Shown here in pieces: positions 51,324 through 61,430 of a stretch of DNA of 64,000 bases. The notes beneath the pieces were generated by a model. It made no database searches. It saw only the letters and a program-made list of their open reading frames with translations, and was not told the origin of the DNA. The DNA is taken from the NCBI RefSeq assembly GCF_024227715.1, contig NZ_CP100448.1, positions 1,240,001 to 1,304,000 on the forward strand. Reading direction: 5' to 3'. How positions within the stretch are numbered: position 1 is the stretch's first letter; each line of letters starts with the position of its first letter. A program made the translations under genes and the position numbers. Source of the stretch: Halomarina litorea (lineage in GTDB: Archaea > Halobacteriota > Halobacteria > Halobacteriales > Haloarculaceae).

Positions 51324-52481
51324 CTAGAACTGCGCCTGCCGGTAGATGAGGTTGCGCTGGATCTCGTTTGCCCCCTCGTACACCACCGGGATGCGCACGT
51401 CACGGTAGACCCGCGAGATGCGCCGGTCCTGCAGGATGGACCGGCCGCCGTGCAGTTGCATGGCGCGTTCGGCACAGAAGTTCGCCACCTCGGTGGACTT
51501 CGTCTTGGCCATCGCGGCCCAGAACCCGCCGTTCTCGTTCTCGACGACCTTCTCGGCGGCCCGCCAGTTGAGCGCGCGGGCGGCCTCGAACTCCATGCGC
51601 ATGTCCGCGAGGATGTGCTGGACGGCCTGGAAGTCGCTCACGTCGCGGCCGAACGCCTGCCGCCCGTGGGTGAATTCCCACGCCTCCTCGATGGCCGCCG
51701 CGGCGAGGCCGAGGCCGTGGCCCCCGACGACGATGCGGCCGTGGTTGAAGAACTCCGCGAGGATGTAGAAGCCCGCGCCCTCGGTGCCCACGAGGTTCTC
51801 CTCGGGGATTCGACAGTCGTCGAAGACGATGTGGCCCTGCTTGGAGGCGCGCATCCCGATCTTCTCGGGGATGTGCTCGGCCTCGTAGCCGGGGGCGTCG
51901 GTCGGGACGATGAACATCGAGTAGTTCGAGTAGCGGTCCTCGCCGTCGCCGGTCTTGGCGTAGAGGGTGACCCAGTCGGCCTCGACGGCGTTGCCGATCC
52001 AGTACTTCTCGCCGTTGATGACCCACTCGCCGGCCTCCTCGTCGAGGTCGGCGCTCGTCGTCATCCCCGCGAGGTCGCTGCCGGTGTCGGGTTCCGAGAC
52101 CGCGAGGCCGGTGATCTGCTCGTTCTCCGCGACGGGTCGGAGGAACTCCTCTTTCTGCTCCTCGCTCCCGTACTCCTCGACGATTTCGGCACCGAAGGAG
52201 GCGAGCATCATCGTCAGGCCGATGCCCGCGTCCGCGCGGTAGAACTCCTCGGCGATGGCGAATATCTCGTAGAGGTCGAGGCCGCGACCGCCCCACTCCT
52301 CGCCGATGTCCTGTGCGACGAGGCCGGCGTCCATCCCCGCCTCGAGGATGTCCCACGGGTACTCCCCGGAGTTGTGGTACTCCTGTGCCGCGGGCGCGAT
52401 GTGCTCCTGTGCGAACTCGCGGGCCTCCTGCTTGACCGCCCGCGCGTGCTCGGGGACGACCGAATCGTCGAGTAACTCCAT
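51324..52481 (-). CDS. Acyl-CoA dehydrogenase
   Basis: The 385-residue FAD enzyme has the three acyl-CoA dehydrogenase domains: an N-terminal helical part (DILEAGMDAGLVAQDIGEEW), the middle beta part with ITGLAVSEPDTGSDLAGMTT, and a C-terminal helical part with the FAD/substrate motif AERAMQLHGGRSILQDRRIS and the end VYEGANEIQRNLIYRQAQF. It catalyses the first step of fatty-acid or branched acyl-CoA oxidation; chain-length specificity is not visible. The ATG at 52481 gives the family N-terminus (MELLDDSVVPEHARAVKQEA). It is followed upstream on the same strand by the acyl-CoA ligase, which would supply its substrate. Confidence 0.93.
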   Translation of the reverse strand: MELLDDSVVPEHARAVKQEAREFAQEHIAPAAQEYHNSGEYPWDILEAGMDAGLVAQDIGEEWGGRGLDLYEIFAIAEEFYRADAGIGLTMMLASFGAEIVEEYGSEEQKEEFLRPVAENEQITGLAVSEPDTGSDLAGMTTSADLDEEAGEWVINGEKYWIGNAVEADWVTLYAKTGDGEDRYSNYSMFIVPTDAPGYEAEHIPEKIGMRASKQGHIVFDDCRIPEENLVGTEGAGFYILAEFFNHGRIVVGGHGLGLAAAAIEEAWEFTHGRQAFGRDVSDFQAVQHILADMRMEFEAARALNWRAAEKVVENENGGFWAAMAKTKSTEVANFCAERAMQLHGGRSILQDRRISRVYRDVRIPVVYEGANEIQRNLIYRQAQF

Positions 52482-52596
52482 GGCTATCGCCCCCTTGGGA
52501 CGGAACGCCAAAGAAACTCGTGGAACCGGTGGCCCCGGAAGAGCAGTTGTCCGTCACTCCCCGTCGGGGCACCGACCGCGGTCGTACTGTACCGAC

Positions 52597-54249
<1,653 letters not shown>

Positions 54250-54283
54250 ACACACACATCGGCGGGTCCCGTACTAACCTTTG

Positions 54284-54964
54284 TTACGGATTCCGTGCGA
54301 GCCGATGACTTACTGCAACCCCCTCGCCGACCGGAAGCAGCCCCGTCTCGAACTCGTCTGCGTTGTGGACAGCCGCGAGGTACTCCGCGACGCCGCGCGT
54401 AGCGTCGGTCGTCTCGATGTCCTCCCCCGCGACGAGTTCGACGAGCGCGTCGAAGTCCATCGGCCCGGCGGTCATCGCGTTGTCCGCGACGACCACGCCA
54501 CCCGGTGCGACCTTCTCCCGGACCGCCTCGAAGGCCTCCGCGTAGCGCTCCTTCTCGTTGTCGACGAGGACCACGTCGAAGGGGCCGTCGTACGACTCGA
54601 CGACGTCGAGGGCGTCACCTTGCTCGATGACCGTCCGGTCGCTGAAGCCGCCACGCGAGAGGTAGTCGGCGGCGCGCTCGCAGTTCTCGGCGTCGAACTC
54701 CGTCAGCACCACCTCGCCGTCCTCGGGGAGCGCGCCCGCGAACCAGTACGCCGAGTAGCCGAACCCGGAGCCGAACTCGAAGATCCGGCGGGCGTCGACC
54801 ATCCGGGCGAGCAGGCGGAGCCACCCGCCGACGGCGGGGCCGACGGTCGGAAACCCCGTCTCCTCGGCGTAGGCGTCCATCTCCGCGACGATGCCGTCGC
54901 TCCGCGGGCCGACCAGCCGCGCGAACCGCTCGATGCGCTCGGGTACCACGTCGGTGTCGCTCAT
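54284..54964 (-). CDS. O-methyltransferase, class I SAM-dependent (family 3)
   Basis: The 226-residue protein has the family 3 O-methyltransferase motifs: motif I FEFGSGFGYSAYWFAGALPE (about residues 63-82), then VVLTEFDAENCERAADYLSR, VVLVDNEKERYAEAFEAVRE and GGVVVADNAMTAG. These enzymes methylate catechol-like hydroxyls or related substrates. The frame continues far upstream, but the ATG at 54964 starts the usual N-terminal helix. A TATA-like GGCTATTTCTC lies about 28 bp before it, so the transcript is nearly leaderless. The substrate is unknown. Confidence 0.88.
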   Translation of the reverse strand: MSDTDVVPERIERFARLVGPRSDGIVAEMDAYAEETGFPTVGPAVGGWLRLLARMVDARRIFEFGSGFGYSAYWFAGALPEDGEVVLTEFDAENCERAADYLSRGGFSDRTVIEQGDALDVVESYDGPFDVVLVDNEKERYAEAFEAVREKVAPGGVVVADNAMTAGPMDFDALVELVAGEDIETTDATRGVAEYLAAVHNADEFETGLLPVGEGVAVSHRLARNP

Positions 54965-55130
54965 GGGGGGCCGTTCGACGCGCGGCGAGAAATAGCCGTG
55001 GCCGGGGCTGGCGGGTGAGTGGCGGGCAGGCGACGCGGCGGCGGGTGCTCGCGGCTCGAACGCGAGCGGGTCGCGTGGTGGTGCGTCGCGCTCCGGGGCG
55101 AGAGGGGTCGTCTCGCCTCGGTCCGGGACG

Positions 55131-55148
55131 GGTGTCCCGCGGGACACC
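55131..55148. promoter_or_regulatory. 18-bp perfect palindrome upstream of the O-methyltransferase gene
   Basis: GGTGTCCCGCGGGACACC is a perfect palindrome with no spacer, in the 276-bp gap between the hydantoinase-family gene and the O-methyltransferase gene, both on the minus strand. It lies 167 bp before the methyltransferase start and 93 bp after the other stop. It could be a regulator site or, with its stable stem, a terminator. The rest of the gap shows no gene. Confidence 0.35.
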
Positions 55149-55240
55149 ACACGACGGCGGTCAGGTCACGGCGGGACTGGCCGCGGTCCCGTACTTGAAC
55201 CTTCGCGCGCCGTCACGAGTTCGACTCGCGGCCGAGTCTC

Positions 55241-56494
55241 TCAGTCCGCGCCCGCGAGGTCTGCGAGCGCTCCCGCGAGGACGCGCGTCGCGGCCGCACA
55301 GTCCGCCCAGTCGGTCCACTCCCCGGGCGTGTGCGAGAGGCCGTCGCGCGAGGGGGCGAAGAGCATCCCCGCGTCGGTGACGTCCGCGACGTACATCGTG
55401 TCGTGGGCGGCCCCGGAGTGCATCCGTCGTGTCCCGATACCGGCGCGTTCGCCCGCCGCCTCCGCCGCGGTTAGACAGCGTTCGGCCATCGGCGTCGGTT
55501 CGAGGTCGAACCCCCGCTCGAACGTCGTCTCGACGCCACGCGCCGATTCGAGGCGCGCGAGGTCCTCGCGCGCCCCCGCACAGAGCGCGTTCATCGACTC
55601 GTAGTCCGTGCTTCTGACGTCGACGCCCATCTCGACGCGACCGGGAACGACGTTCGTCGCGTTCGGGGCGACGGAGAGTGACCCGACGGTACCGACCGCC
55701 GCCGGGTCCTCTCGCGCCAGTTCCTCGGCGCGCGCCTCGACGTCGAGGACGAACTCGCTCGCCGCCGCCAGCGCGTCCGTCCGCTGGTCGCGACCCATGG
55801 GCGTCGCGCCCGCGTGGTTCGCCTCGCCCGCCACGACCGCCTCACAGTGCGTGATACCCGTGATGTCGGTGACGACGCCCACCTGCGTCCCCGTGGACTC
55901 CAGTTCGGTGTGCTGTTCGACGTGGAGTTCGAGCCACGCGTCCCACGCGCCCGCGCCGAGTCGCCCCTCCCCGCGGAAGCCGATGTCCGCGAGTGCCTCG
56001 TCGAGCGTCCTCCCCTCGTCATCCGTGAGGGCGAGGGCGTCCTCGACCGACCGGGAACCGCTCGCCACTGACGACCCGAGCAGACCGGAGGCGAACGTCG
56101 TGCCCTCCTCCTCAGTGAACGAGACCACCTCGATCGGGCGTTCGGGGCGGGCGTCCGCCGCCTGCATCGCGCGGACGGCTTCGAGGGCGGCGTAGACGCC
56201 GAGCGGTCCGTCGAAGATGCCGCCCTCGGGGACGGAGTCGAGGTGGCTCCCCGCAGCGACGGGTGCGGCCGCCGGGTCGGCGCTCTCGGGCGTCCACCGT
56301 CCGGCGACGTTCCCCACCGCGTCGACCCGAACGTCGAGTCCCGCCGCCGCCAGTCGCTCGACGAGGTACTCGCGCGCCTCGCGGTTGGCCTCGCTCCCCG
56401 TCGTGACGGTCCGGCCGTGGCCGGGCCCGTCGACCGCTCCGAACTCGCCGGTCCGTTCGATGTCCGCCCGCAGCCGTGATTCGTCGACGTTCAT
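55241..56494 (-). CDS. Zn-dependent amidase, hydantoinase/carbamoylase family (M20-like)
   Basis: The 417-residue protein is of the N-carbamoyl-L-amino acid hydrolase/allantoate amidohydrolase family. Metal ligands are in GSHLDSVPEGGIFDGPLGV (H84, D95) and FTEEEGTTF (E130), with later WLELHVEQH and MHSGAAHDTMYVAD. The dimerisation region is GEANHAGATPMGRDQRTDAL. Substrates in the family are N-carbamoyl amino acids, allantoate or ureidoglycolate-type amides; which is used here is not clear. The ATG at 56494 was chosen over a longer frame lacking conservation. Confidence 0.9.
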   Translation of the reverse strand: MNVDESRLRADIERTGEFGAVDGPGHGRTVTTGSEANREAREYLVERLAAAGLDVRVDAVGNVAGRWTPESADPAAAPVAAGSHLDSVPEGGIFDGPLGVYAALEAVRAMQAADARPERPIEVVSFTEEEGTTFASGLLGSSVASGSRSVEDALALTDDEGRTLDEALADIGFRGEGRLGAGAWDAWLELHVEQHTELESTGTQVGVVTDITGITHCEAVVAGEANHAGATPMGRDQRTDALAAASEFVLDVEARAEELAREDPAAVGTVGSLSVAPNATNVVPGRVEMGVDVRSTDYESMNALCAGAREDLARLESARGVETTFERGFDLEPTPMAERCLTAAEAAGERAGIGTRRMHSGAAHDTMYVADVTDAGMLFAPSRDGLSHTPGEWTDWADCAAATRVLAGALADLAGAD

Positions 56495-56631
56495 ACCCCG
56501 CCGTTGGGGCGGGGGTGTGGTGAGGGTTCGGAAGTGAGTCTTGGTAACACGGTAGGCCGTCACGCGTGAGTACGGAGCGTGACGCCCCGTCTCGCGCGGA
56601 CCTTATCCGTACGGAGAATAAATCTGAACGC

Positions 56632-56847
56632 ATGACACACGTCGAGTCCGCAGCGACCGTCCAGATTCTGAGTATCGCCGCCATCCTCCTCGGGGAACTG
56701 GCCGGCGTCTCCACCCTGAGCACCGCCGGCGCCCTCGCGTTCGCCCTCGCACTGGTCGGGGCGTTCGTCGTGATGACGTTCGACCTCGCCCGGGGGACAC
56801 GCGACTGGGCACGCCTGAGCGACCACGTCACGGTCCTTCGGAGGTAG
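56632..56847 (+). CDS. Small membrane protein, two helices
   Basis: The 71-residue protein starts MTHVESAATVQILSIAAILL and has two hydrophobic segments (about 9-25 and 33-53), followed by a short charged tail ending DHVTVLRR. I recognise no family. A GTG 22 codons upstream keeps the frame, but the ATG follows an A/T-rich stretch (GAATAAATC at 56616-56624) and fits better. It lies between the hydantoinase-family gene and the ADH gene and converges with the ADH gene, whose 3' end is 5 bp away. Confidence 0.65.
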   Translation: MTHVESAATVQILSIAAILLGELAGVSTLSTAGALAFALALVGAFVVMTFDLARGTRDWARLSDHVTVLRR

Positions 56848-56852
56848 TCGCC

Positions 56853-57893
56853 CTACGGGACGATGACGGCCCGTCCCTCGATTTCACCGTGTTCGAGGGC
56901 CTCGGCCACGTCGTTCACCTCGTCCAGCGAGTAACGCGAGGTGCGCAGTTCGACCTCGCCGCTCTCGACGAGGGCGACGAGTTCCTGCAGTTCCGTGTAC
57001 TGGCCGACGAGCGTCCCCTTGAACGAGAACTCGCCATTGACCAGCGCCTGCGCCGGTTCGTGGACGTGCCCGCCGTAGCCGATGACGTGGTGGTCGCCGC
57101 CCGCCGAGACGATGTCCGGGGCCATCGAGAGCGTCGAGTCCGCCCCGACGAAGTCGAGGACCTGCGGGGCCATCCGCCCGTCCGTGAGCGACTCCAGTTC
57201 GGCGGCCACGTCGTCGCTGCTCGGGTCGAACGTGTGGGCCGCCCCGAGGTCCTCGGCGAGCGACCGGGCCTCCTCCTTCACGTCGAGGGCGACGACTTTG
57301 GCGGCGCTCATCGCGTCGAGACACTGCAGGCCGATGTGCCCGAGGCCGCCGACGCCCACGACGACGGCGTAGTCGCCGGGGACGAGTTCCCGGACCGCCT
57401 TCTTCACCGCGTGGTAGGCCGTGATGCCCGCGTCGGCGTGCGGCGCTATCTCGGCCGGGTCGACGCCGTCGGGGAGCGGGATGACCGACCGTTCGCCGGT
57501 GAGCAACTGCTCTGCGAACCCGCCGTCGCGCGAGAGGCCGGGGAACTCGACGTTCTCGCAGTACATGTCCTCGCCCTGCCGGCAGGGGCGACACTTCCCA
57601 CAGGGGACGACGGGGTGGCAGATGACCTGGTCGCCCTCCGACACCGTCGTCACCTCCTCGCCGACCTCGACGACGGTCCCGGCGTTCTCGTGGCCGAGCG
57701 TCATCGGGAGGTCCTGTGGCATGTACTGCTCCCACATCCCCTCGATGACGTGGTTGTCCGTCTGGCACCACCCCGCGCCGTCCACCTCGATGACGACGCC
57801 GTTCGACCGCGTTATCTGGGGTTCGTCCACCTCGTCGATGGAGAGCGCACTGCTCATGTCCTCGGTGTACTCGTGGAGTCTCGCGGCATCCAT
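56853..57893 (-). CDS. Zinc-dependent alcohol dehydrogenase, NAD(P)-binding
   Basis: The 346-residue protein is a medium-chain dehydrogenase. The catalytic zinc site is C43 with H68/E69 in LGHEN, and the structural zinc cysteines are C98, C101, C104 and C112 (CGKCRPCRQGEDMYC). The Rossmann motif VGVGGLGHIG sits at residues 179-188. The open frame starts with GTG at 57908, but the ATG at 57893 fits better. The substrate is not visible. Its divergent neighbours, an Asp-nucleophile hydrolase, an amidohydrolase and a DUF59 protein, make a set that resembles the accessory genes of bacterial alkane/propane monooxygenase clusters, where an ADH of this kind oxidises the alcohol product. Confidence 0.9.
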   Translation of the reverse strand: MDAARLHEYTEDMSSALSIDEVDEPQITRSNGVVIEVDGAGWCQTDNHVIEGMWEQYMPQDLPMTLGHENAGTVVEVGEEVTTVSEGDQVICHPVVPCGKCRPCRQGEDMYCENVEFPGLSRDGGFAEQLLTGERSVIPLPDGVDPAEIAPHADAGITAYHAVKKAVRELVPGDYAVVVGVGGLGHIGLQCLDAMSAAKVVALDVKEEARSLAEDLGAAHTFDPSSDDVAAELESLTDGRMAPQVLDFVGADSTLSMAPDIVSAGGDHHVIGYGGHVHEPAQALVNGEFSFKGTLVGQYTELQELVALVESGEVELRTSRYSLDEVNDVAEALEHGEIEGRAVIVP

Positions 57894-57999
57894 GGTAGCG
57901 TTGGGCACGTTCGCACACGGGGACGAAAACGTCTCGGGTTGCGGGGGTCGCGCCCACAGGCACCAGTCACATCACCGGAGCGGTCGTGGGTCGTATCCC

Positions 58000-58854
58000 A
58001 TGTCCGAGTACGACGACTGGACGGACGCGCAGGACAGCACCACGGTGACCGTCGACGGCCACGACCTCGACGTGGCGTACGTCGACGAGGGGGAGGGCGG
58101 GGACGGCGAGAACCCCGTCGTCTTCCTCCACGGTATCCCGACGAACTCCTTCCTCTTCCGGGGGCAGGTCCCGGCTATCGCCGAGGAGCGCCGGGTCGTC
58201 GCCCCCGACATGGTCGGGTACGGGGGCTCGGCGATGCACGACGGCTTCGACCGCTCCATCCGCGCACAGGAGGTCGCACTGGTCGGACTGCTGGACGACC
58301 TCGGTATCGAGACGGTGGACTTCGTCGGTCACGACCTCGGCGGGGGCGTCGGCCTCCGCCTCGCCGCGCACGACCCCGACCGGGTCGACAACCTCGTCCT
58401 CTCGAACTCGGTGGCCTACGACTCGTGGCCCATCCAGACCATCACCGACGTCGGCCTGCCCGAGACGGCCCGGGACAACAGCGTCGAGGAGATACAGGGG
58501 ATGCTCGACGGCCTCTTCCGCGACACCCTCTACGGCGACGATGCCGACGAAGCGTTCGTCGAGGGGATGAAGGCGCCGTGGAACTCCGAGGAGGGCGTCG
58601 TCTCGCTCTGCCGGGACGCCTCCGGGACGAACACGAGCCACACGACCGAAATCGACCCGAGCGACGTGACGGCCAACACCCTCCTGCTGTGGGGACTCGA
58701 AGACGAGTTCCAGCCGGTCGAGTGGGCCGAGCGGCTCGAATCGGACATCGACTCCGCCGAACTGGTCGGACTGGACGAGGCGAACCACTGGGTTCCCGAG
58801 GACCGAACCGAGGCGTTCCGCGACCATCTCGCGGAGTTCCTCCTGAGCGGCTGA
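58000..58854 (+). CDS. Alpha/beta hydrolase, haloalkane dehalogenase/epoxide hydrolase-like
   Basis: The 284-residue protein has the alpha/beta-hydrolase core: HGIPTNSFLFRGQVPAI (oxyanion part, about residues 44-60), the nucleophile elbow VGHDLGGGVGLR with D112, and the late LDEANHWVPED with the catalytic His. Aspartate in place of serine at the elbow marks the group containing haloalkane dehalogenases and epoxide hydrolases, which form an alkyl-enzyme ester. The frame is open far upstream, but the ATG at 58000 starts the conserved part. It is divergent from the ADH gene and leads the amidohydrolase and DUF59 genes. Confidence 0.85.
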   Translation: MSEYDDWTDAQDSTTVTVDGHDLDVAYVDEGEGGDGENPVVFLHGIPTNSFLFRGQVPAIAEERRVVAPDMVGYGGSAMHDGFDRSIRAQEVALVGLLDDLGIETVDFVGHDLGGGVGLRLAAHDPDRVDNLVLSNSVAYDSWPIQTITDVGLPETARDNSVEEIQGMLDGLFRDTLYGDDADEAFVEGMKAPWNSEEGVVSLCRDASGTNTSHTTEIDPSDVTANTLLLWGLEDEFQPVEWAERLESDIDSAELVGLDEANHWVPEDRTEAFRDHLAEFLLSG

Positions 58855-58933
58855 ACAGTCATCCTTCAGTGTCTTTCTCCGCTGGGAATCCGAACAAAGA
58901 ATAATGCGGGTCGGTGTCGTGGCCTGTGATACC

Positions 58934-59989
58934 ATGTATCGACATCAGGGCGAGGACGTGTTCGTCGTCGACGCGCACATCCACAACTGGGACGCCAGCG
59001 AGGAGAACATCACCCACGAGGGCGGCGAGCAGTTCATCCAGTGTTTCTACGACTACCACACGACGTTCACCCCGGAGGAACGCCAGTGGGACATGGAGAC
59101 CTACCGGAAGTACGGGGCCGAGAAACTGCTGGAGGACGTGTTCCGCGACGGCTACGTCGACATGGGTATCTTCCAGTCGACGCACCTCCACGAGTTCTAC
59201 GCGGAGGGGTTCAACACCGTCGACGACAACGCCGAACTCCTCGAGGAGTACCCCGAACGGTTCGTCGTCAACGGGCGGTTCGACCCGCGCGACGGGGAGG
59301 CGGGCCTGAAGGAACTCGAACGCCAGAAGGAGGCGTACGACATCAGCGGCGTGAAGGTGTACACCGCCGAGTGGAAGGGCGACTCGAAGGGGTGGCGACT
59401 GGACAGCGAGGAGGCCTTCGAGTACCTCCAGAAGTGCGTCGACCTCGGCATCGAGAACGTCCACCCCCACAAGGGACCGACCATCCGCCCGCTGAACCGC
59501 GACGCCTTCGACGTGAGCGACGTCGACGACGCCGCGACCTCCTTTCCCGAACTCAACTTCGTCGTCGAACACGTCGGTCTCCCCCGACTGGACGACTTCT
59601 GCTGGATCGCCGCACAGGAACCCAACGTCTACGGCGGCCTCGCCGTCGCCGCCCCGTTCGCCCAGAACCGCCCCGAGAAGTTCGGCGAGATACTCGGCGA
59701 ACTGCTGTGGTGGCTGGGCGAGGACCGCGTCCTCTTCGGGAGCGACTACGGCATCTGGGAACCCGAGTGGCTCATCGAGGCCGTGATGGACGCCGAACTC
59801 ACGCCCGAACAACGCGCGGAGTACGGCGTCGAGTTCGACCTCGAGACCAAGAAGAAGGTGGTGGGCGAGAACGCCGCGGAACTGTACGGTATCGACATCG
59901 AGGCGAAGAAGGAACAGTTCCGCGACGACGAACTGAGCCGGCGCTTCGACATGGGTGCGCGCTACGACGGCGCGGCCGCGGACGACTGA
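58934..59989 (+). CDS. Metal-dependent amidohydrolase (amidohydrolase_2 type)
   Basis: The 351-residue protein has the TIM-barrel amidohydrolase marks: VVDAHIHNWD (H15, H17), ISGVKVYTAEWKGDSKGWRL, NVHPHKGPTIRPLNRDAFDV, FVVEHVGLPRLDDFCWIAAQ and VLFGSDYGIWEPEWLIEAVM with the catalytic Asp. The last three also occur, as I recall, in amidohydrolases linked to bacterial diiron monooxygenase clusters. An ATG at 58904 opens the frame, but the ATG at 58934 is preferred: a TATA-like AAGAATAATG near 58897 suits it. Its TGA overlaps the ATG of the DUF59 gene by one base (TGATG). The substrate is unknown; a role in maturing an enzyme is possible. Confidence 0.87.
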   Translation: MYRHQGEDVFVVDAHIHNWDASEENITHEGGEQFIQCFYDYHTTFTPEERQWDMETYRKYGAEKLLEDVFRDGYVDMGIFQSTHLHEFYAEGFNTVDDNAELLEEYPERFVVNGRFDPRDGEAGLKELERQKEAYDISGVKVYTAEWKGDSKGWRLDSEEAFEYLQKCVDLGIENVHPHKGPTIRPLNRDAFDVSDVDDAATSFPELNFVVEHVGLPRLDDFCWIAAQEPNVYGGLAVAAPFAQNRPEKFGEILGELLWWLGEDRVLFGSDYGIWEPEWLIEAVMDAELTPEQRAEYGVEFDLETKKKVVGENAAELYGIDIEAKKEQFRDDELSRRFDMGARYDGAAADD

Positions 59990-60792
59990 TGAGCGCCGAT
60001 TCGCCCGCCCCCGACGACGCGGACGCCGACTCCGCGACGCCCGGCGTCACCCGCGAGGCGGTCCTCGCCGCCCTCGACGGGGTGACCGACCCCGAACTCG
60101 ACGAGTCGGTCGTCGAACTGGAGTACGTCCAGTCCGTCGAGGTGGCCCTCCCCCGAATCCGGGTCGCGTTCCGCCTCCCGACGGCGTGGTGTTCGCCCGC
60201 CTTCGCGTGGATGATGGCCAGCGACATGCGCGCGGCCTGCGAGTCGCTCGACGGCTGTGAGCGGGCCCGAGTTCGCCTCACGGACCACCTCCACGGCGAG
60301 GAGATAACCGAGGGAGTCAACGCGGGCCGGGCGTTCGAGGACGTCTTCGAGGACGCCACCGAAGGGGTCGAGGCCGTCCGCGAGGTCCTCGACGGGAAGG
60401 CGCGCCTCAAGCGCCAGTACGACGCGGCCGAGGCGCTCCTCGATTCGGGCTGTGACCCCGAACAGCTCGCGACCTTACGGAGGGGCGACGTGACGCCGAC
60501 CGGCGACGGTCGGGTCGCGGTCTGTCTCGACGGACTGGCGGTGTTCGCAGACGGGGAACCGGTCGAACACTACATCGAGAAGGCGGTCGAGGTGGGCGTC
60601 GCCACCGACCCCGACCACCGCCTGTTCGCCACGCCCGAGGGCACGGACATCGACCCCGACGCCTTCGAACTCGTCCACCGACGGGCGCGACTGGCGAAGA
60701 CGAACATGAGCGGGCAGGGGGCGGTCTGTGACGGTCTGCGCCGGTCGCGCTACGGCGAGGACGACGGCGGGGAGGGCCTCACGGGCGACTGA
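59989..60792 (+). CDS. MIP18/DUF59-domain protein (PaaD-like), with C-terminal extension
   Basis: The 267-residue protein has an N-terminal MIP18-type domain (TREAVLAALDGVTDPELDES, then AFRLPTAWCSPAFAWMMASD with C68, the conserved Cys in these Fe-S assembly-like proteins). The usual family length is about 100-130 residues; here an extension of about 140 residues follows (DSGCDPEQLATLRRGDVTPT and later RARLAKTNMSGQGAVCDGLR). It is translationally coupled with the amidohydrolase (TGATG). Such pairs accompany soluble diiron monooxygenases in bacteria; a role in metal-centre assembly is inferred. Confidence 0.82.
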   Translation: MSADSPAPDDADADSATPGVTREAVLAALDGVTDPELDESVVELEYVQSVEVALPRIRVAFRLPTAWCSPAFAWMMASDMRAACESLDGCERARVRLTDHLHGEEITEGVNAGRAFEDVFEDATEGVEAVREVLDGKARLKRQYDAAEALLDSGCDPEQLATLRRGDVTPTGDGRVAVCLDGLAVFADGEPVEHYIEKAVEVGVATDPDHRLFATPEGTDIDPDAFELVHRRARLAKTNMSGQGAVCDGLRRSRYGEDDGGEGLTGD

Positions 60793-60806
60793 ACACGGCT
60801 CCCCCG

Positions 60807-61379
60807 TTATTCGTCTTTCCACTTGATGGAACAGCCACGCGAGGGCTTCGCCTCGCGTTCGACCGGCCCGCCCGAGAGGACGGTGTCGATGACCTCGCGC
60901 ATCTCGAAGCCGGGTTCGCCGGAGGGGTCCTCGTCGGGGTTCGTCGCGTCGTCCAGTCGCCCGTGGTACTCCAGCAGGAACGACCCGTCCTCGACGGAGA
61001 ACAGGAACGGGTCGGGCGTGCAGACGGCCCCGTACGTGCGGGCGACCTCCTGTGACTCGTCGCGGAGGTAGGCGTCGTAGTCGATGGTGCCGTCCGCGAC
61101 GAGTTCTTTCATCTGGTCGAAGGAGTCGTCGGGGTACTCCTCGGCGTCGTTGGGGTTGATGCCGACCACCGCGACCTCGTCGTAGTCCGCCGCGATGGCG
61201 TTCAGCGTCTCGAACTTCGCCTTCGCGTACGGGCAGTGGTTGCACGTGAACACCAGCAGGAGCGCCTCGTGGTCCGCGAAGTCGCCCAGTGCGTGTTCCG
61301 CGTCGTCGGTCCCGGGCAGTCGGAAGTCGGGCGCGACGTCGCCGCGTTCCAGCGTCTGCTCGGATTCTTTCATGACCAT
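60807..61379 (-). CDS. Thioredoxin-fold redoxin-type protein
   Basis: The 190-residue protein has a redoxin/AhpC-TSA-like fold: GDVAPDFRLPGTDDAEHALG, then FTCNHCPYAKAKFETLNAIA with the CNHC motif (C46, C49), and ARTYGAVCTPDPFLFSVEDG, the cis-Pro region. The end AKPSRGCSIKWKDE is characteristic of a family close to thiol-disulfide oxidoreductases with a CxxC at the start of helix 1. It may reduce disulfides or peroxides; electron donor unknown. ATG codons at 61373 and 61379 are both possible. It lies just before the long acyl-CoA dehydrogenase gene on the same strand. Confidence 0.86.
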   Translation of the reverse strand: MVMKESEQTLERGDVAPDFRLPGTDDAEHALGDFADHEALLLVFTCNHCPYAKAKFETLNAIAADYDEVAVVGINPNDAEEYPDDSFDQMKELVADGTIDYDAYLRDESQEVARTYGAVCTPDPFLFSVEDGSFLLEYHGRLDDATNPDEDPSGEPGFEMREVIDTVLSGGPVEREAKPSRGCSIKWKDE

Positions 61380-61430
61380 GAGGGGCCTTGGAGCGCCGAC
61401 GAAAAGGGCCTTTCCCGCGTCCGGCCCCAC

